DNA of 64,000 bases from Aeromonas bestiarum (GCF_000819745.1 NZ_CDDA01000025.1:1-64000), one strand, 5' to 3'; counted from the first letter of the stretch, positions 48,996 through 58,063 are shown. The notes: generated from the sequence alone by a model not told the origin. Translations and numbers: made by a program.

Positions 48996-50549
48996 TTAGC
49001 CGAAGGTCTGCCCCAGAGATTTGAGCTGTCTGGCCTTGGTCAGCAGGATCTCGCTCGACTCGTCCACATCCTGCATCTTGTTACTGTTGGCGTGGGAGTG
49101 CTGGGAGATGAGGTTGACGTTCTGGCTGATGTCCTCGACCACCGCCTGTTGCTGCTCCGCCGCCGCCGAGATCTGGGCCGAGAAGTCCATCACCAGCTCG
49201 ATTTCGGCCAGCACCTGATGCAGGCTGCCGGAGCCCTGCCGGGTCATCTCCACACAGGCCTGGGTCTGTTGCAGGTTGTTCTGCATCATGCCCTTCCAGC
49301 CATTCAGGGTGCGCTGGATCTGGCTGATGCTGCTCTGGATCTGCTCGGTCGCCTTGTGGGTACGGGTCGACAGGGTGCGCACCTCGTCCGCCACCACAGC
49401 AAAGCCGCGCCCCTGCTCGCCCGCCCTGGCCGCTTCGATGGCGGCGTTGAGCGCCAGCAGGTTGGTCTGATCGGCTATGCCCTGGATCTCCCCCATCAAG
49501 ACCCCGATGCGATCCGATTCGCTGGCCAGCGCCACCGCCGAGGCAAAGGCGTGCTCCGCCTCCGTCGCCAGCTCGGTGATCTTGCGTTCCGTGTCGATGA
49601 GCTGGCGATCCGTGTGCTGGCAATGGGTCTTGGCCTGGGCTATCTGGCTGTTGGTGTCCTGGATGTTGCGGGCTATCTCCTGCGCCGTGCTCGCCATCTG
49701 AGTGATGGCCGCCGCCATCTGCTGGGTCTGGGCATCCTGCTCGGCAATGTCCGAGCTGGCCTCGCTGGAGGCACTCTTCAGGTGCACCGCCAGATCCTGC
49801 AGGGCGTGGGTGGCATCATCCACCCGCCCCAGCACGGTCCGGATGCGGGCCTGCAGCAGCTTGATGTGAAAATCGGCGATGGCACTCGGCTCCTGCCCCG
49901 AATAGATGAGCCGGGTCAGGCTGTCATACTCCTCGGCCAGCTGCTGCAGATAACGGGGGGTAGTGATGAGCTCGTGGCGATAGAGCAGGCCCAGCAGCAC
50001 CAGCGGCAACGCCATATAGAGTGGCGCCCAGGAGCCAAGCTGCACGGCCCCCAACCAGCCCAGCGCCAGCAGCCCAGCCCCGGCGACCCCGTGGCGCAGC
50101 CGTGACAGGGAAAGACGGGGCTGGCGACCCCCTTGTTCGGCGGCGCGCAAGCGGGCATAGGTGCGGGCGGCAATGTCCTTCATCTGCGGATCGGCGCGGC
50201 AGCGCACCGACTGATAACCGTTGACCTTGCCCTGCTCGAAGATGGGGGTGACATAGGCATCCACCCAGTAGTAGCGGCCATCCTGGCAGCGGTTCTTCAC
50301 CATGCCGCGCCACGGCTGGCCCTGCTTGAGCTTGCCCCACAGATCGGCAAACGCCGCCTTGGGCATGTCGGGGTGGCGCACCATGTTGTGGTGCTGGCCC
50401 ACCAGTTCGGCGCGGCTGTAACCGGCCACCTGGCAGAAATGATCGTTGGCATAGGTGATCACCCCCTGCAGATCCGTGGTGGAGACCAGCTGTTCATCGG
50501 CAGGGAAATCCACTTCCTGATCAACAAGATGGGTCTTTTGTTCACGCAT
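48996..50549 (-). CDS. Aer-like PAS-domain methyl-accepting chemotaxis protein
   Basis: A 517-residue receptor with no periplasmic domain. The N-terminal PAS domain (residues 20-120) includes [20 protein letters not shown] and [18 protein letters not shown], as in the aerotaxis receptor Aer. A hydrophobic hairpin follows (residues 150-195), then the MCP signalling domain with the [20 protein letters not shown] hairpin tip near residue 370. Aer-type PAS domains bind FAD and sense redox state; binding here is inferred. GGGAGTGCGAT precedes the ATG. It is monocistronic and faces the diguanylate cyclase gene. Confidence 0.93.
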   Translation of the reverse strand: MREQKTHLVDQEVDFPADEQLVSTTDLQGVITYANDHFCQVAGYSRAELVGQHHNMVRHPDMPKAAFADLWGKLKQGQPWRGMVKNRCQDGRYYWVDAYVTPIFEQGKVNGYQSVRCRADPQMKDIAARTYARLRAAEQGGRQPRLSLSRLRHGVAGAGLLALGWLGAVQLGSWAPLYMALPLVLLGLLYRHELITTPRYLQQLAEEYDSLTRLIYSGQEPSAIADFHIKLLQARIRTVLGRVDDATHALQDLAVHLKSASSEASSDIAEQDAQTQQMAAAITQMASTAQEIARNIQDTNSQIAQAKTHCQHTDRQLIDTERKITELATEAEHAFASAVALASESDRIGVLMGEIQGIADQTNLLALNAAIEAARAGEQGRGFAVVADEVRTLSTRTHKATEQIQSSISQIQRTLNGWKGMMQNNLQQTQACVEMTRQGSGSLHQVLAEIELVMDFSAQISAAAEQQQAVVEDISQNVNLISQHSHANSNKMQDVDESSEILLTKARQLKSLGQTFG

Positions 50550-50704
50550 ATCGCACTCCCTTCTGAGCCATTGCTCAACAAAGTGTTGGGAAGTGGTCAG
50601 ACCCTGTAAAGGGCGGCGTGAGCAGAGTGTGACAAGGGATACCTAAACAACATTTAGCAGGAAGAGTGGCCAAACTTGAGCTAGCGCCACATCAGGTCCG
50701 ACCA

Positions 50705-51391
50705 TCACGGCAAGGAGAGGTGACTGGTGATGGCCTTGAACAGTACCGGATAATCATCCTCGAAATGGTGCGAGCCGGGCAGGGTCACAGTGGTCACGTT
50801 GGGCTGCTGCAACCGGGGGCAGAGCCGCACCGGAGAGTCGTCATCCGCCCCCTGCATGCAGAGCATGGGCAGGGTGTGGATGGCATTGACCTCGGGCTGG
50901 GTGGGGTAGCTGCCCGCCTTGTCGTGCGCCACCATGTCGCTGACATGAATCTCGAAATCGGAGGCAGTCGAGGGGGAGAGCATCACGGCCCCCACCAGAC
51001 TCTTGCGATAGGGCTCGGGCAACCGGTTGATGACGAAGGGCACTATCTCGGCCCCGAAGGAGAAGCCCACCAGCAGCCAGCGCTGGCGCCCCCAGCGGGA
51101 CTGGTAATCCGCCAGCACGCGCACCAGATCGGCGGTAACCTGCTGCGGATCCTTCTTCTTCCAGTAGTAGGTAAGCGAGCTCCAGCCCACCACCGGCATG
51201 CCGTGCTGCTGAAACTGGGCACTCAGCCCCTTGTCGAGCGCCGCCCAGCCACCATCCCCGCTGAGAAACACCACCATGGGTGCCGCCAAGGCTTGCGCCA
51301 CCGGCAGCTCCACCAGACCCAGATCCTCTTTCACCGACGCGGCAAAGAGCGGAAATGCACAGCACGCCAACAGCAATAACAGGGCTCTCAT
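50705..51391 (-). CDS. AcvB/VirJ-like periplasmic serine hydrolase
   Basis: Exported alpha/beta hydrolase of 228 residues. The signal peptide is MRALLLLLACCAFPLFA. VVFLSGDGGWAALDKGL follows near residue 40, then the nucleophile elbow GFSFGAE (G-x-S-x-G, near residue 113), an acid in QGADDDSPV near residue 188, and a histidine in LPGSHHFEDDY near residue 205. The domain matches AcvB/VirJ of Agrobacterium, reported to hydrolyse lysyl-phosphatidylglycerol. It starts nine bases after mprF ends, so the two form an operon like lpiA-acvB of rhizobia. Confidence 0.87.
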   Translation of the reverse strand: MRALLLLLACCAFPLFAASVKEDLGLVELPVAQALAAPMVVFLSGDGGWAALDKGLSAQFQQHGMPVVGWSSLTYYWKKKDPQQVTADLVRVLADYQSRWGRQRWLLVGFSFGAEIVPFVINRLPEPYRKSLVGAVMLSPSTASDFEIHVSDMVAHDKAGSYPTQPEVNAIHTLPMLCMQGADDDSPVRLCPRLQQPNVTTVTLPGSHHFEDDYPVLFKAITSHLSLP

Positions 51392-51400
51392 GGCCGACTC

Positions 51401-53950
51401 CTATTTCTTTATCAGCCCGAACGGGCCTCGGCTTATCAGGGAAATCAAGTTGGTCAGGGTTCTGGGCAGCACCAGCTTGCCGGTGCAGAGCAGATAACGG
51501 GGCTCCCAGCGCGGAGAGAACTTCTCCTTGTAGCGTCTGAGCCCCTGGAAATTGTAGAAACGGCTGCCACGGGTAAAGATGGTGTTGCCAAGCCGGGTCC
51601 AGTAACCGCTCAAGGGGTGGTCGTTGAAGCCGGACATGGGCGCCATGCCGAGGTTGAAGCTGGCATAGCCCTCGGCCTTGCCCCACAGCAGCAGCTCGAC
51701 GAACAGAAAGTCCATGATGGGCGCCGTGCCCGTGTCCAGGCTGTAGCGCATCAGATCGATGGAGAGGCTCTCCTTGTTGTCGCTGACCCAGAGGTTGGCA
51801 AAACCGACTATCTGCCCGCTGTGCCGCACCAGCGCTGCCGGGCTCAGGCTGAGGTAGTCGGGTTCGAAACTGCCGACCGAGAAGCCCTTCTCCTTGCCCT
51901 GCTTGCTCTGCAGCCAGGTATCGGAGACCTCCTTCAACCTGGGCAGCAGCGCCGGTAGCTGATCTGCCGCCACCACCTCGAACGACAGCCCCTCCCGCTT
52001 GCCCTTGGCATGGCTCTGGCGCAGGTTGCGCAGCCGGCTGCCAGCCAGATCGAAGGCCGGCAGGTCGACGATGGCCTCCTCCCCCAGCTTGAACGGGATC
52101 AGCCCCAGTTCGAGATAGAACGGCAGGTAGCGGGCCGACACCTGATAGAACACCGGGCTGGCATCGTGCTGGTCGCACAACTCCCGAAACTGCCACAGCA
52201 GCTCCTCGATAAGCTCGGGCTGACCGATGGGGTCCCCCATCACGATCCAGCCATTCCCCTCGACGCCATACATGAGAAACGCCTCGCCGCCGGGGTGAAA
52301 CAGCAGCGACTTGTCACCAAGCTGGGCCAGGTAGCCATGACAGCCCCCTTCGCGCACCACCAGCGCCTGGGCCCGGGCCAGCTCCTCCGGCTCCGGCTTG
52401 CGACCCGAGACCCGCAGCGGCGCCAGCAGTTGCGCCACCCCGACCACGGCCAGCACGGCCACCACGCTGCCCATGGCCCGCAGGCCGCGGGAGGCGGCGC
52501 CATGGGGCGAGAAGTGGAACCAGAGGGCGTGGTCATACTCCACCTGCCGGTAGGAGAAGAGCAGCAGCCAGAGCGCCCCCAGCAGCACGGCCCCCACCGA
52601 GATGAGCCAGCCCGGGGTGAACTGGGCGTGGAGCAGGGAGCCCTTGCGATAGAACAGGGCGCGACAGGGGGTGATGATGAGCAAAAACAGCCCGAGCAGC
52701 AGGGCCGATTCCCAGTCAAACCCCTTGAGCAGGGAGAAGATCATCCCCAGCGCCAGCAGCAGCTGGGTGATGCGAAACGCGGCATCGTGGCGCCGGTAGA
52801 GGCTGCGCGCCAGCAGGATCAACAGCACGCCGCTGACGCTGCCGAGCACGTGGGAGAGCTCCAACAGGTGCAGCGGCAATACCTGCAAGAGGATCTCGAT
52901 GCGCCCGCGCATGGTGGGGATCATGCCCGAACAGAGCAGCAGGCTGCCCGCCGCAAAGGCGCCCAGGCTGATCAACGCCGGCAGAAACTCGCGCACCGCC
53001 GCCATTATGCCCTGCAGGCGGCTCCAGCGGGCCCGCTGCTGCAACAGCTCCTGGCTGGTAAACAGCAAGAGGGCACAGAGGAAGGGCAGCACGTAATAGA
53101 TGCAGCGATAGAGCAGCAGGGAGGCCAGCAGCTTGTCCACCGGCAGATACTTGGCGAGCAGCAGGCTCATGCTCGCCTCGAACACCCCGATCCCGCCGGG
53201 CACATGGGCCAGCACCCCGAGAAAACTGGCCAGCACGAAGGCGCCGAGCAGCACCGGATAGGGGACGCTGTCCGCCGGCAGCAGCACATAGAGCACGGCG
53301 GCCGCCGCCATCCAGTCCAGCAGCGCCACCAGCAGTTGCAGCAGCCGCGTCCTGAACACAGGCAGCACCAGTTGGTGACCACGCCAGGCCAGCGCCGGTT
53401 TTGGCCAGAACAGGTAGGCCAGCACGGCCAGCAACGCCATTCCCCCCGCCAGATTGAGCAGTCGATCGGCCCACAGCGGCCAGCTCGGCAACAGGGTGGA
53501 GGCCTGCCCCACCAGCAGAGCGCTGCCACCCCAGGCCAGCAGGCCGAGGAAGAAGGTGACTGAGCAGAAGACGATGACCCGGGCCACCTCCCCGGTGCCG
53601 AGCCCGAGCGAGGAGTAGATGCGATAGCGCACCGACGAGCCGGTCAGCAGGGCAAACCCCAGGGTATTGGAGAAGGTGTAGGCGATGAAGGAGGTAACCC
53701 CCACCTGCTGCCAGGGAAGGCGCTTGCCGAGGACATGCACCGCCAGCATGTCATAGCAGCAGAGACAGGCATAGCTGAGCAGCGTCAGCAACAGGGCCCC
53801 GCCCAGCAGCGGCATCGGCAAGGACCAGATGGCCAGCCGGATATCGTGCCAGTGCCAGAGGTGAGTCAGACGATAGAGGACGGCCAGTGCCGCCCCCAAC
53901 AACAACAAGCTACATAACGGGCCTAACCAAGTGAACAGATGACGCCGCAT
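51401..53950 (-). CDS. mprF: Lysyl-phosphatidylglycerol synthetase/flippase MprF
   Basis: Bifunctional inner-membrane protein of 849 residues. The N-terminal flippase half has about 14 helices (residues 1-520). The cytoplasmic C-terminal half (DUF2156, GNAT fold, residues 540-845) transfers lysine (or alanine) from aminoacyl-tRNA to phosphatidylglycerol. Landmarks are GIGVFEASMSLLLAKYLP near residue 255, GWIVMGDPIGQPE near residue 565, and YASFNLGMAPMSGF near residue 765. The ATG at 53950 follows AGGAATTGGCA; a TTG two codons earlier is less likely. The product makes the surface less negative and lowers sensitivity to cationic peptides in other bacteria. Confidence 0.94.
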   Translation of the reverse strand: MRRHLFTWLGPLCSLLLLGAALAVLYRLTHLWHWHDIRLAIWSLPMPLLGGALLLTLLSYACLCCYDMLAVHVLGKRLPWQQVGVTSFIAYTFSNTLGFALLTGSSVRYRIYSSLGLGTGEVARVIVFCSVTFFLGLLAWGGSALLVGQASTLLPSWPLWADRLLNLAGGMALLAVLAYLFWPKPALAWRGHQLVLPVFRTRLLQLLVALLDWMAAAAVLYVLLPADSVPYPVLLGAFVLASFLGVLAHVPGGIGVFEASMSLLLAKYLPVDKLLASLLLYRCIYYVLPFLCALLLFTSQELLQQRARWSRLQGIMAAVREFLPALISLGAFAAGSLLLCSGMIPTMRGRIEILLQVLPLHLLELSHVLGSVSGVLLILLARSLYRRHDAAFRITQLLLALGMIFSLLKGFDWESALLLGLFLLIITPCRALFYRKGSLLHAQFTPGWLISVGAVLLGALWLLLFSYRQVEYDHALWFHFSPHGAASRGLRAMGSVVAVLAVVGVAQLLAPLRVSGRKPEPEELARAQALVVREGGCHGYLAQLGDKSLLFHPGGEAFLMYGVEGNGWIVMGDPIGQPELIEELLWQFRELCDQHDASPVFYQVSARYLPFYLELGLIPFKLGEEAIVDLPAFDLAGSRLRNLRQSHAKGKREGLSFEVVAADQLPALLPRLKEVSDTWLQSKQGKEKGFSVGSFEPDYLSLSPAALVRHSGQIVGFANLWVSDNKESLSIDLMRYSLDTGTAPIMDFLFVELLLWGKAEGYASFNLGMAPMSGFNDHPLSGYWTRLGNTIFTRGSRFYNFQGLRRYKEKFSPRWEPRYLLCTGKLVLPRTLTNLISLISRGPFGLIKK

Positions 53951-54201
53951 TGCCAATTCCTACCGACGCGGATCATGGCTGCCCGCATCATGTTGCTGAA
54001 AACTGCCGCCAGCGACGGGGAATGCCCCGTGCCTTGACCTTTGATTGACCATGTTGCGAGCCCGCGACCGGCATATGGCACATGCAATATGTACCCTGCC
54101 CCGTCACGCGAACCCGGCTTGTCATGACATCCCACTTTATATCGACTTTTTTGGAAAAGACGAGCCTTGGCAGAAGAATAAATTACTCAGTCGCAGGCAG
54201 A

Positions 54202-54339
54202 TTAATTCGCCTGCAATAAGGTGGCTTGCTCCCCGTGAATCACACCGCCTTCACTGGTGAATAAATAGCCAGCAGGTTCATCATACACGCGGTCCAACAA
54301 ACGACCAGCAGGAACACACATCAGCCAGACAACAGCCAT
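54202..54339 (-). CDS. Possible small ORF (45 aa) downstream of eptA
   Basis: ATG at 54339 to TAA at 54202 encodes a 45-residue peptide. It has a short hydrophobic start (MAVVWLMCVPAG), then RLLDRVYDEPAGYLF and an acidic, glycine-containing end. Codon use is AT-richer than in neighbours, and only a G run (GGGGG) twelve bases before the ATG resembles a ribosome site. No family was recognised. It lies where dgkA often follows mcr-3 in Aeromonas, but the sequence is not DgkA. It may be a relic. Confidence 0.25.
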   Translation of the reverse strand: MAVVWLMCVPAGRLLDRVYDEPAGYLFTSEGGVIHGEQATLLQAN

Positions 54340-54357
54340 GGCCCGGCAACCCCCAAA

Positions 54358-54385
54358 TAAAGAGGGGAGCCAGGCTCCCCTTTTT
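54358..54385. terminator. eptA terminator
   Basis: AGGGGAGC-CAG-GCTCCCCT stem with T and A runs on the two sides, 12 bp after the eptA stop on the minus strand. Confidence 0.82.
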
Positions 54386-54397
54386 ATCATTGGCTCA

Positions 54398-56023
54398 TTA
54401 TTGAACCGTTCGACACTGGCTGAACATATCCAGCTGCTTGTCATATACCGCCGTATCGACATCCCATATGCCCAGCACGGACGAGAATATATTGTCATGA
54501 GAGTAGCGAGTGCTGGCCGCATGTTGCTGCAGGCAATCGAGATTGACCCCCTTGTCCCGGGAAAAATCGGGCGACATCCACACCTGCATGGGCACCCGGG
54601 TCTGATCGTCCGGGGCAAATTTATAGGGCGTGCCGTGCAGATAAAGACCCAGGGCCCCCAATGATTCACCATGGTCCGAAATATAGACCAGCACAGTATT
54701 GTATTTGTCTTCGTATTTCTTCAGCTTGTCGATCATGCTGGCGACCACGTAATCGGTATAACGTATGGTGTTGTCGTAGGTATTTTCCAGCTCCTGATCG
54801 GTGCAATTCTCGATATCGCTACGCTGGCAGTCCGGCAGGAAATGGCGATGGGAACCCGGATAACGTTTGTAATAGGTAGGCCCATGGCTGCCAATCAGAT
54901 GGAAACCCACCAGCTTGTCCCCTTTCATGGCGGCCAGTTCATCGTCCAGCCCCTCCAGCACCACTTCGTCATAGCAGGTGTTCTTGTCACAGAATTTGGG
55001 GTGATCCTGCGGCTTCACCACCATGTTGGGCACCCGATCACAGACCCCCTTGCAACCGCCGTCGTTTTCTTTCCAGAAGATGGAGATGCCGCTCTTTTGC
55101 AGCACATCCAGCAAGCCTTCGCTGTTGCGCGCCACATTGCCATCAAACTCGTTGCGCCCCATGTTGGAGAACATGCAGGGCACAGAGACAGCCGTCGCCG
55201 TGCCGCAGGAGCGCACATCCTTGAAGGAGATGATCCCCGCCTGCTTGCTGGTGAAGGGATTGGTCTCCTTGTGATAGCCATTCATGGAGAAGTTCTTGCC
55301 GCGGGCCGTCTCCCCCACCACCAGGAACATCATGGTCGGCTTGTCGGCCTTGCTCACCCGTTTGGCATCATCCCCCATGCGCTTGAAGGGGATGGGTTCG
55401 GCCAGATAGCGCTTGTAGAGGTATTTGGTGGTGCTGTACATGTAGTTGGCCGGGACTATCTCCCGATTCAGGGTCTGGTTGTTGCGACCGACCGAGGCGT
55501 AATCCTGATAATAAGCCGTGGCTATCAGCCCCAATACCAGCAGGGATACCAGCATGGAGAGTCCCCGTTGCAGCAGACCCTGATACCACTTCGCCGGATA
55601 CTCAATCTTGATGAAAAACAGCAGCACGGCGGGCAAAACCCCGGCCAGCAGCACCCAGCTGACGAGAGGCATGCTCAGGTAGGAGTGAGCCTCGCTCTGG
55701 TTGGTTTCAAAGATGTTCTGGATCATGTTGCCATCAAACAGCACCCGATATTTCATCATGGTGTAGCTGGCGATGGCCCCCGTGATAAACAGGAAGGCAA
55801 AGAAAGGCTTGATGAAATAACGTATGGAAAAGGGTATGAATACAAAGTTCAGGGCCGCAACCAATACGATGGGAATGGAAATGGCAAACCCGAGCTTGAC
55901 GTGTTCAAGTTGGGTCAATATTTCATAGAAATGCAGCAAAACTGACCAGTTGAGCAGAAAGGAAAAGATTAATGCCAACAGAAAAACAAATGGAACAATT
56001 CTTATTTTAAGAAAAGAAGGCAT
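54398..56023 (-). CDS. eptA: MCR-3-type phosphoethanolamine-lipid A transferase
   Basis: Inner-membrane enzyme of 541 residues with five N-terminal helices (to about residue 175) and a periplasmic sulfatase-fold domain. It transfers phosphoethanolamine to lipid A. Zn ligands include Glu238 (VGETARGKN), the nucleophile Thr277 (CGTATAVSVPC), and the Asp-His of ISDHGESLG. Paired cysteines recur (CKGVC, FCDKNTCYD). From memory, long blocks such as VVGETARGKNFSMNGY and FHLIGSHGPTYYKRYP match MCR-3, the mobile colistin-resistance family thought to derive from Aeromonas. The ATG at 56023 has GGGAGATATAC upstream. No insertion sequence flanks it, so it appears chromosomal. Resistance phenotype cannot be read from sequence. 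Confidence 0.93.
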   Translation of the reverse strand: MPSFLKIRIVPFVFLLALIFSFLLNWSVLLHFYEILTQLEHVKLGFAISIPIVLVAALNFVFIPFSIRYFIKPFFAFLFITGAIASYTMMKYRVLFDGNMIQNIFETNQSEAHSYLSMPLVSWVLLAGVLPAVLLFFIKIEYPAKWYQGLLQRGLSMLVSLLVLGLIATAYYQDYASVGRNNQTLNREIVPANYMYSTTKYLYKRYLAEPIPFKRMGDDAKRVSKADKPTMMFLVVGETARGKNFSMNGYHKETNPFTSKQAGIISFKDVRSCGTATAVSVPCMFSNMGRNEFDGNVARNSEGLLDVLQKSGISIFWKENDGGCKGVCDRVPNMVVKPQDHPKFCDKNTCYDEVVLEGLDDELAAMKGDKLVGFHLIGSHGPTYYKRYPGSHRHFLPDCQRSDIENCTDQELENTYDNTIRYTDYVVASMIDKLKKYEDKYNTVLVYISDHGESLGALGLYLHGTPYKFAPDDQTRVPMQVWMSPDFSRDKGVNLDCLQQHAASTRYSHDNIFSSVLGIWDVDTAVYDKQLDMFSQCRTVQ

Positions 56024-56205
56024 GTATATCTCCCTATTACACTTCTTTATTACACCGTTAAAATACTTATTCATGTTGGTGTTTAAATATTTGGCGCCGG
56101 ATGGTAACAGAGCCATGAAGACACCGGGCAGGATATTTTCAGACGCCCCTGATAATGTGAGTCATGTCAATAAACACCAATAAAGATGCAGGCTAACCCA
56201 CAATA

Positions 56206-56222
56206 CTTAAGGAAAAATTAAG
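56206..56222 (-). promoter_or_regulatory. PmrA (BasR) box candidate upstream of eptA
   Basis: Read on the minus strand it is CTTAAT-TTTTC-CTTAAG. Both hexamers satisfy YTTAAK with a five-base spacer, the known PmrA tandem site. It is on the same strand as eptA, about 185 bp upstream of its ATG, implying a long leader. The adjacent -10 is not obvious. Confidence 0.6.
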
Positions 56223-56300
56223 CAGCCCATGATAAATGGCCGCTCAAAAAAAGAGCGCCCACCGCCATGGATATGCACAAAGGCCGCCCCGACTATCTGT

Positions 56301-56342
56301 GGATGGTCAGTATGTACAGTGCTGGTCTCGACCATCCAGCAC
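56301..56342. repeat. Overlapping, mutually exclusive inverted repeats
   Basis: GGATGGTC (56301-56308) can pair with GACCATCC (56330-56337), and GTGCTGG (56319-56325) with CCAGCAC (56336-56342). The downstream arms overlap, so only one stem can form. Confidence 0.45.
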
Positions 56343-56392
56343 AGACGCCTGGCCAATGCAGAGCTCGATATAGAGCAATAACCCCTGCCACC

Positions 56393-56420
56393 GGGACAGG
56401 CTGCTGCGCCAGCCTGTCCC
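56393..56420. repeat. Strong hairpin upstream of the MFS gene
   Basis: Perfect eleven-base arms GGGACAGGCTG and CAGCCTGTCCC with a six-base loop, followed by ATTTG. It could be an attenuator, a leader structure, or a terminator relic. Confidence 0.5.
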
Positions 56421-56522
56421 ATTTGTCTGCGCTCCTGATCAGACGGTGCAGCCCTCAACCTTCGGCGGGCAGCGCGGCTGACTATGCTCTGAGAGAGCCG
56501 CTTCCGTGCAAGGCAAATCACC

Positions 56523-57728
56523 ATGATCCCGCACTCGTCCCGTCACACACCCCTGAGCCAGATCCCGCGCGGTGTCTGGGTATTGGGCTTCGTCAGCATG
56601 CTGATGGATATCTCGTCCGAGATGATCCACAGCCTGTTGCCACTCTTCATGGTGACTGTGCTCGGCAGCAGCGCCCTCACAGTCGGCCTCATCGAAGGGG
56701 CGGCGGAAGCCACGGCGCTGATGGTCAAGGTCTTCTCCGGCACCCTGAGCGACTATCTGGGGCGACGCAAGGGGCTGGCCCTGCTGGGTTACGGGCTGGG
56801 TGCCTTCACCAAGCCGCTGTTTGCCATGGCATCCGGCAGCGGACTCGTACTCGCGGCGCGACTGCTGGACCGAGTCGGCAAGGGCATTCGGGGCGCACCC
56901 CGCGATGCGCTGGTAGCCGACCTCACCCCGGCGGCGCTGCGCGGCGCCGCCTTCGGCCTGCGCCAATCCCTCGACACGGTCGGCGCCTTGCTCGGCCCCC
57001 TGCTGGCGGTGGGATTGATGCTGCTCTGGCACGACGATTTTCGCGCCATCTTCTGGCTGGCCGTCATACCCGGGCTGGCTTCGGTCGCCCTGCTCGCCAT
57101 CGGCCTGCGCGAACCCGCACAGCCCGGGCCCGCCGTGCGCAGCAATCCCTTGCGGCGCGACAATGTGCGCCGGCTGGGAGTGAGGTACGTGTGGGTCGTC
57201 GTCATCGGCGCCCTGTTCACCCTGGCCCGCTTCAGCGAAGCCTTTCTGGTGCTGCGCGCCCAGCAGACCGGCATGCCGCTGGCCCTGGTGCCGCTGGTCA
57301 TGGTGGCGATGAACCTGGTCTATGCCCTGTCGGCCTACCCGTTCGGTCGCCTCTCGGATCGCCTGCCTCACACCTGGCTGCTGATATGGGGAATGTTGGT
57401 GTTGATCGCGGCCGACCTGACCCTGGCCGCGAGTACCCACTGGGCCGTCATGCTGGCGGGGGTGGCACTGTGGGGCGTGCACATGGGGATGACCCAGGGG
57501 CTGCTGGCCGCCATGGTGGCCGCCACGGCACCCGCTGATCTGCGCGGCACCGCCTATGGTCTCTTCAATCTGGTCAGCGGCCTCGCCATGCTGCTGGCCA
57601 GCCTGGTGGCGGGCTGGATGTGGGATAGCCTGGGCCCGGCCTTTACCTTCTACACGGGCGCGGCCTTCTGCCTGCTCACCCTGCTGATACTGCTCTGGCG
57701 AACAGGCTCAACCCCTGACAACGGATGA
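56523..57728 (+). CDS. Major facilitator superfamily transporter
   Basis: A 401-residue inner-membrane protein with twelve predicted helices. The MFS loop 2-3 signature is visible as GTLSDYLGRRKGLALLGYG near residue 80, and RLLDRVGKGIRGAPRDALV follows near residue 120, a feature of the group with early GKGIRG motifs. Substrate is unknown. The ATG at 56523 has only weak purine sequence upstream (AAGGCAAATCACC). It has its own terminator and is not in an operon. Confidence 0.87.
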   Translation: MIPHSSRHTPLSQIPRGVWVLGFVSMLMDISSEMIHSLLPLFMVTVLGSSALTVGLIEGAAEATALMVKVFSGTLSDYLGRRKGLALLGYGLGAFTKPLFAMASGSGLVLAARLLDRVGKGIRGAPRDALVADLTPAALRGAAFGLRQSLDTVGALLGPLLAVGLMLLWHDDFRAIFWLAVIPGLASVALLAIGLREPAQPGPAVRSNPLRRDNVRRLGVRYVWVVVIGALFTLARFSEAFLVLRAQQTGMPLALVPLVMVAMNLVYALSAYPFGRLSDRLPHTWLLIWGMLVLIAADLTLAASTHWAVMLAGVALWGVHMGMTQGLLAAMVAATAPADLRGTAYGLFNLVSGLAMLLASLVAGWMWDSLGPAFTFYTGAAFCLLTLLILLWRTGSTPDNG

Positions 57729-57749
57729 AAAGCCCAATCACAGGCAGCA

Positions 57750-57784
57750 AAAAGACCCAGACAACGAGGTTGTCTGGGTCTTTT
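57750..57784. terminator. Terminator shared by the MFS gene and tRNA-Ser
   Basis: AAAGACCCAGACAAC-GAG-GTTGTCTGGGTCTTT with A and T runs; it faces both convergent transcripts. Confidence 0.9.
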
Positions 57785-57791
57785 ATGAAGA

Positions 57792-57879
57792 TGGCGGAGG
57801 AGGTGGGATTTGAACCCACGGATGGTCGCCCATCGCCGGTTTTCAAGACCGGTGCATTCAGCCGCTCTGCCACCCCTCC
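57792..57879 (-). tRNA. serT: tRNA-Ser (anticodon UGA)
   Basis: 88 nt with encoded CCA. Acceptor arm GGAGGGG pairs with CTCCTCC (one G-U), the D arm follows GGCAGAGCGG, and the anticodon loop CTTGAAA has UGA. A long variable arm (class II, as expected for serine) and a T arm GTGGG-TTCAAAT-CCCAC are present. It lies beside yccA as serT does in E. coli. Confidence 0.96.
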
Positions 57880-58063
57880 GAACGGCGTGCATACTACGTC
57901 AAGCCCTTGTTCATATGCAATACATATTTGTTCTGGGATAGTAGGGGGCAACAGGCTGGGGTAGCGCTTGAAATCAGCGCTCGTCATCCCCACATTCAGT
58001 GCATACAATGCGATAACGAAGCGGAATCTGCCGCCTCAACCGGAAATCAAGAGGACACCCAAG

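Larger units (their letters stand above)
53951..54397. other. Region between eptA and mprF
   Basis: About 450 bp, AT-richer near 54130-54290. It holds the eptA terminator, a possible 45-codon ORF, and presumably the mprF promoter. Nothing else was recognised. Confidence 0.55.
56024..56522. other. Divergent regulatory region between eptA and the MFS gene
   Basis: About 500 bp. The eptA-proximal half (56024-56222) is AT-rich and contains a PmrA-box match. The MFS-proximal half contains two overlapping alternative stems (56301-56342) and a strong hairpin (56393-56420). No credible gene was seen. Confidence 0.65.

Noticed and set aside
54398-56023. eptA as part of a transposon, as mobile mcr-3 genes are
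   Set aside because: No transposase, insertion-sequence end or target duplication was seen within several kb on either side.
57792-57879. tRNA-Ser as an attachment site for an integrated element
   Set aside because: No integrase and no repeat of the tRNA 3' end were seen nearby; the neighbour yccA is the ancestral one.
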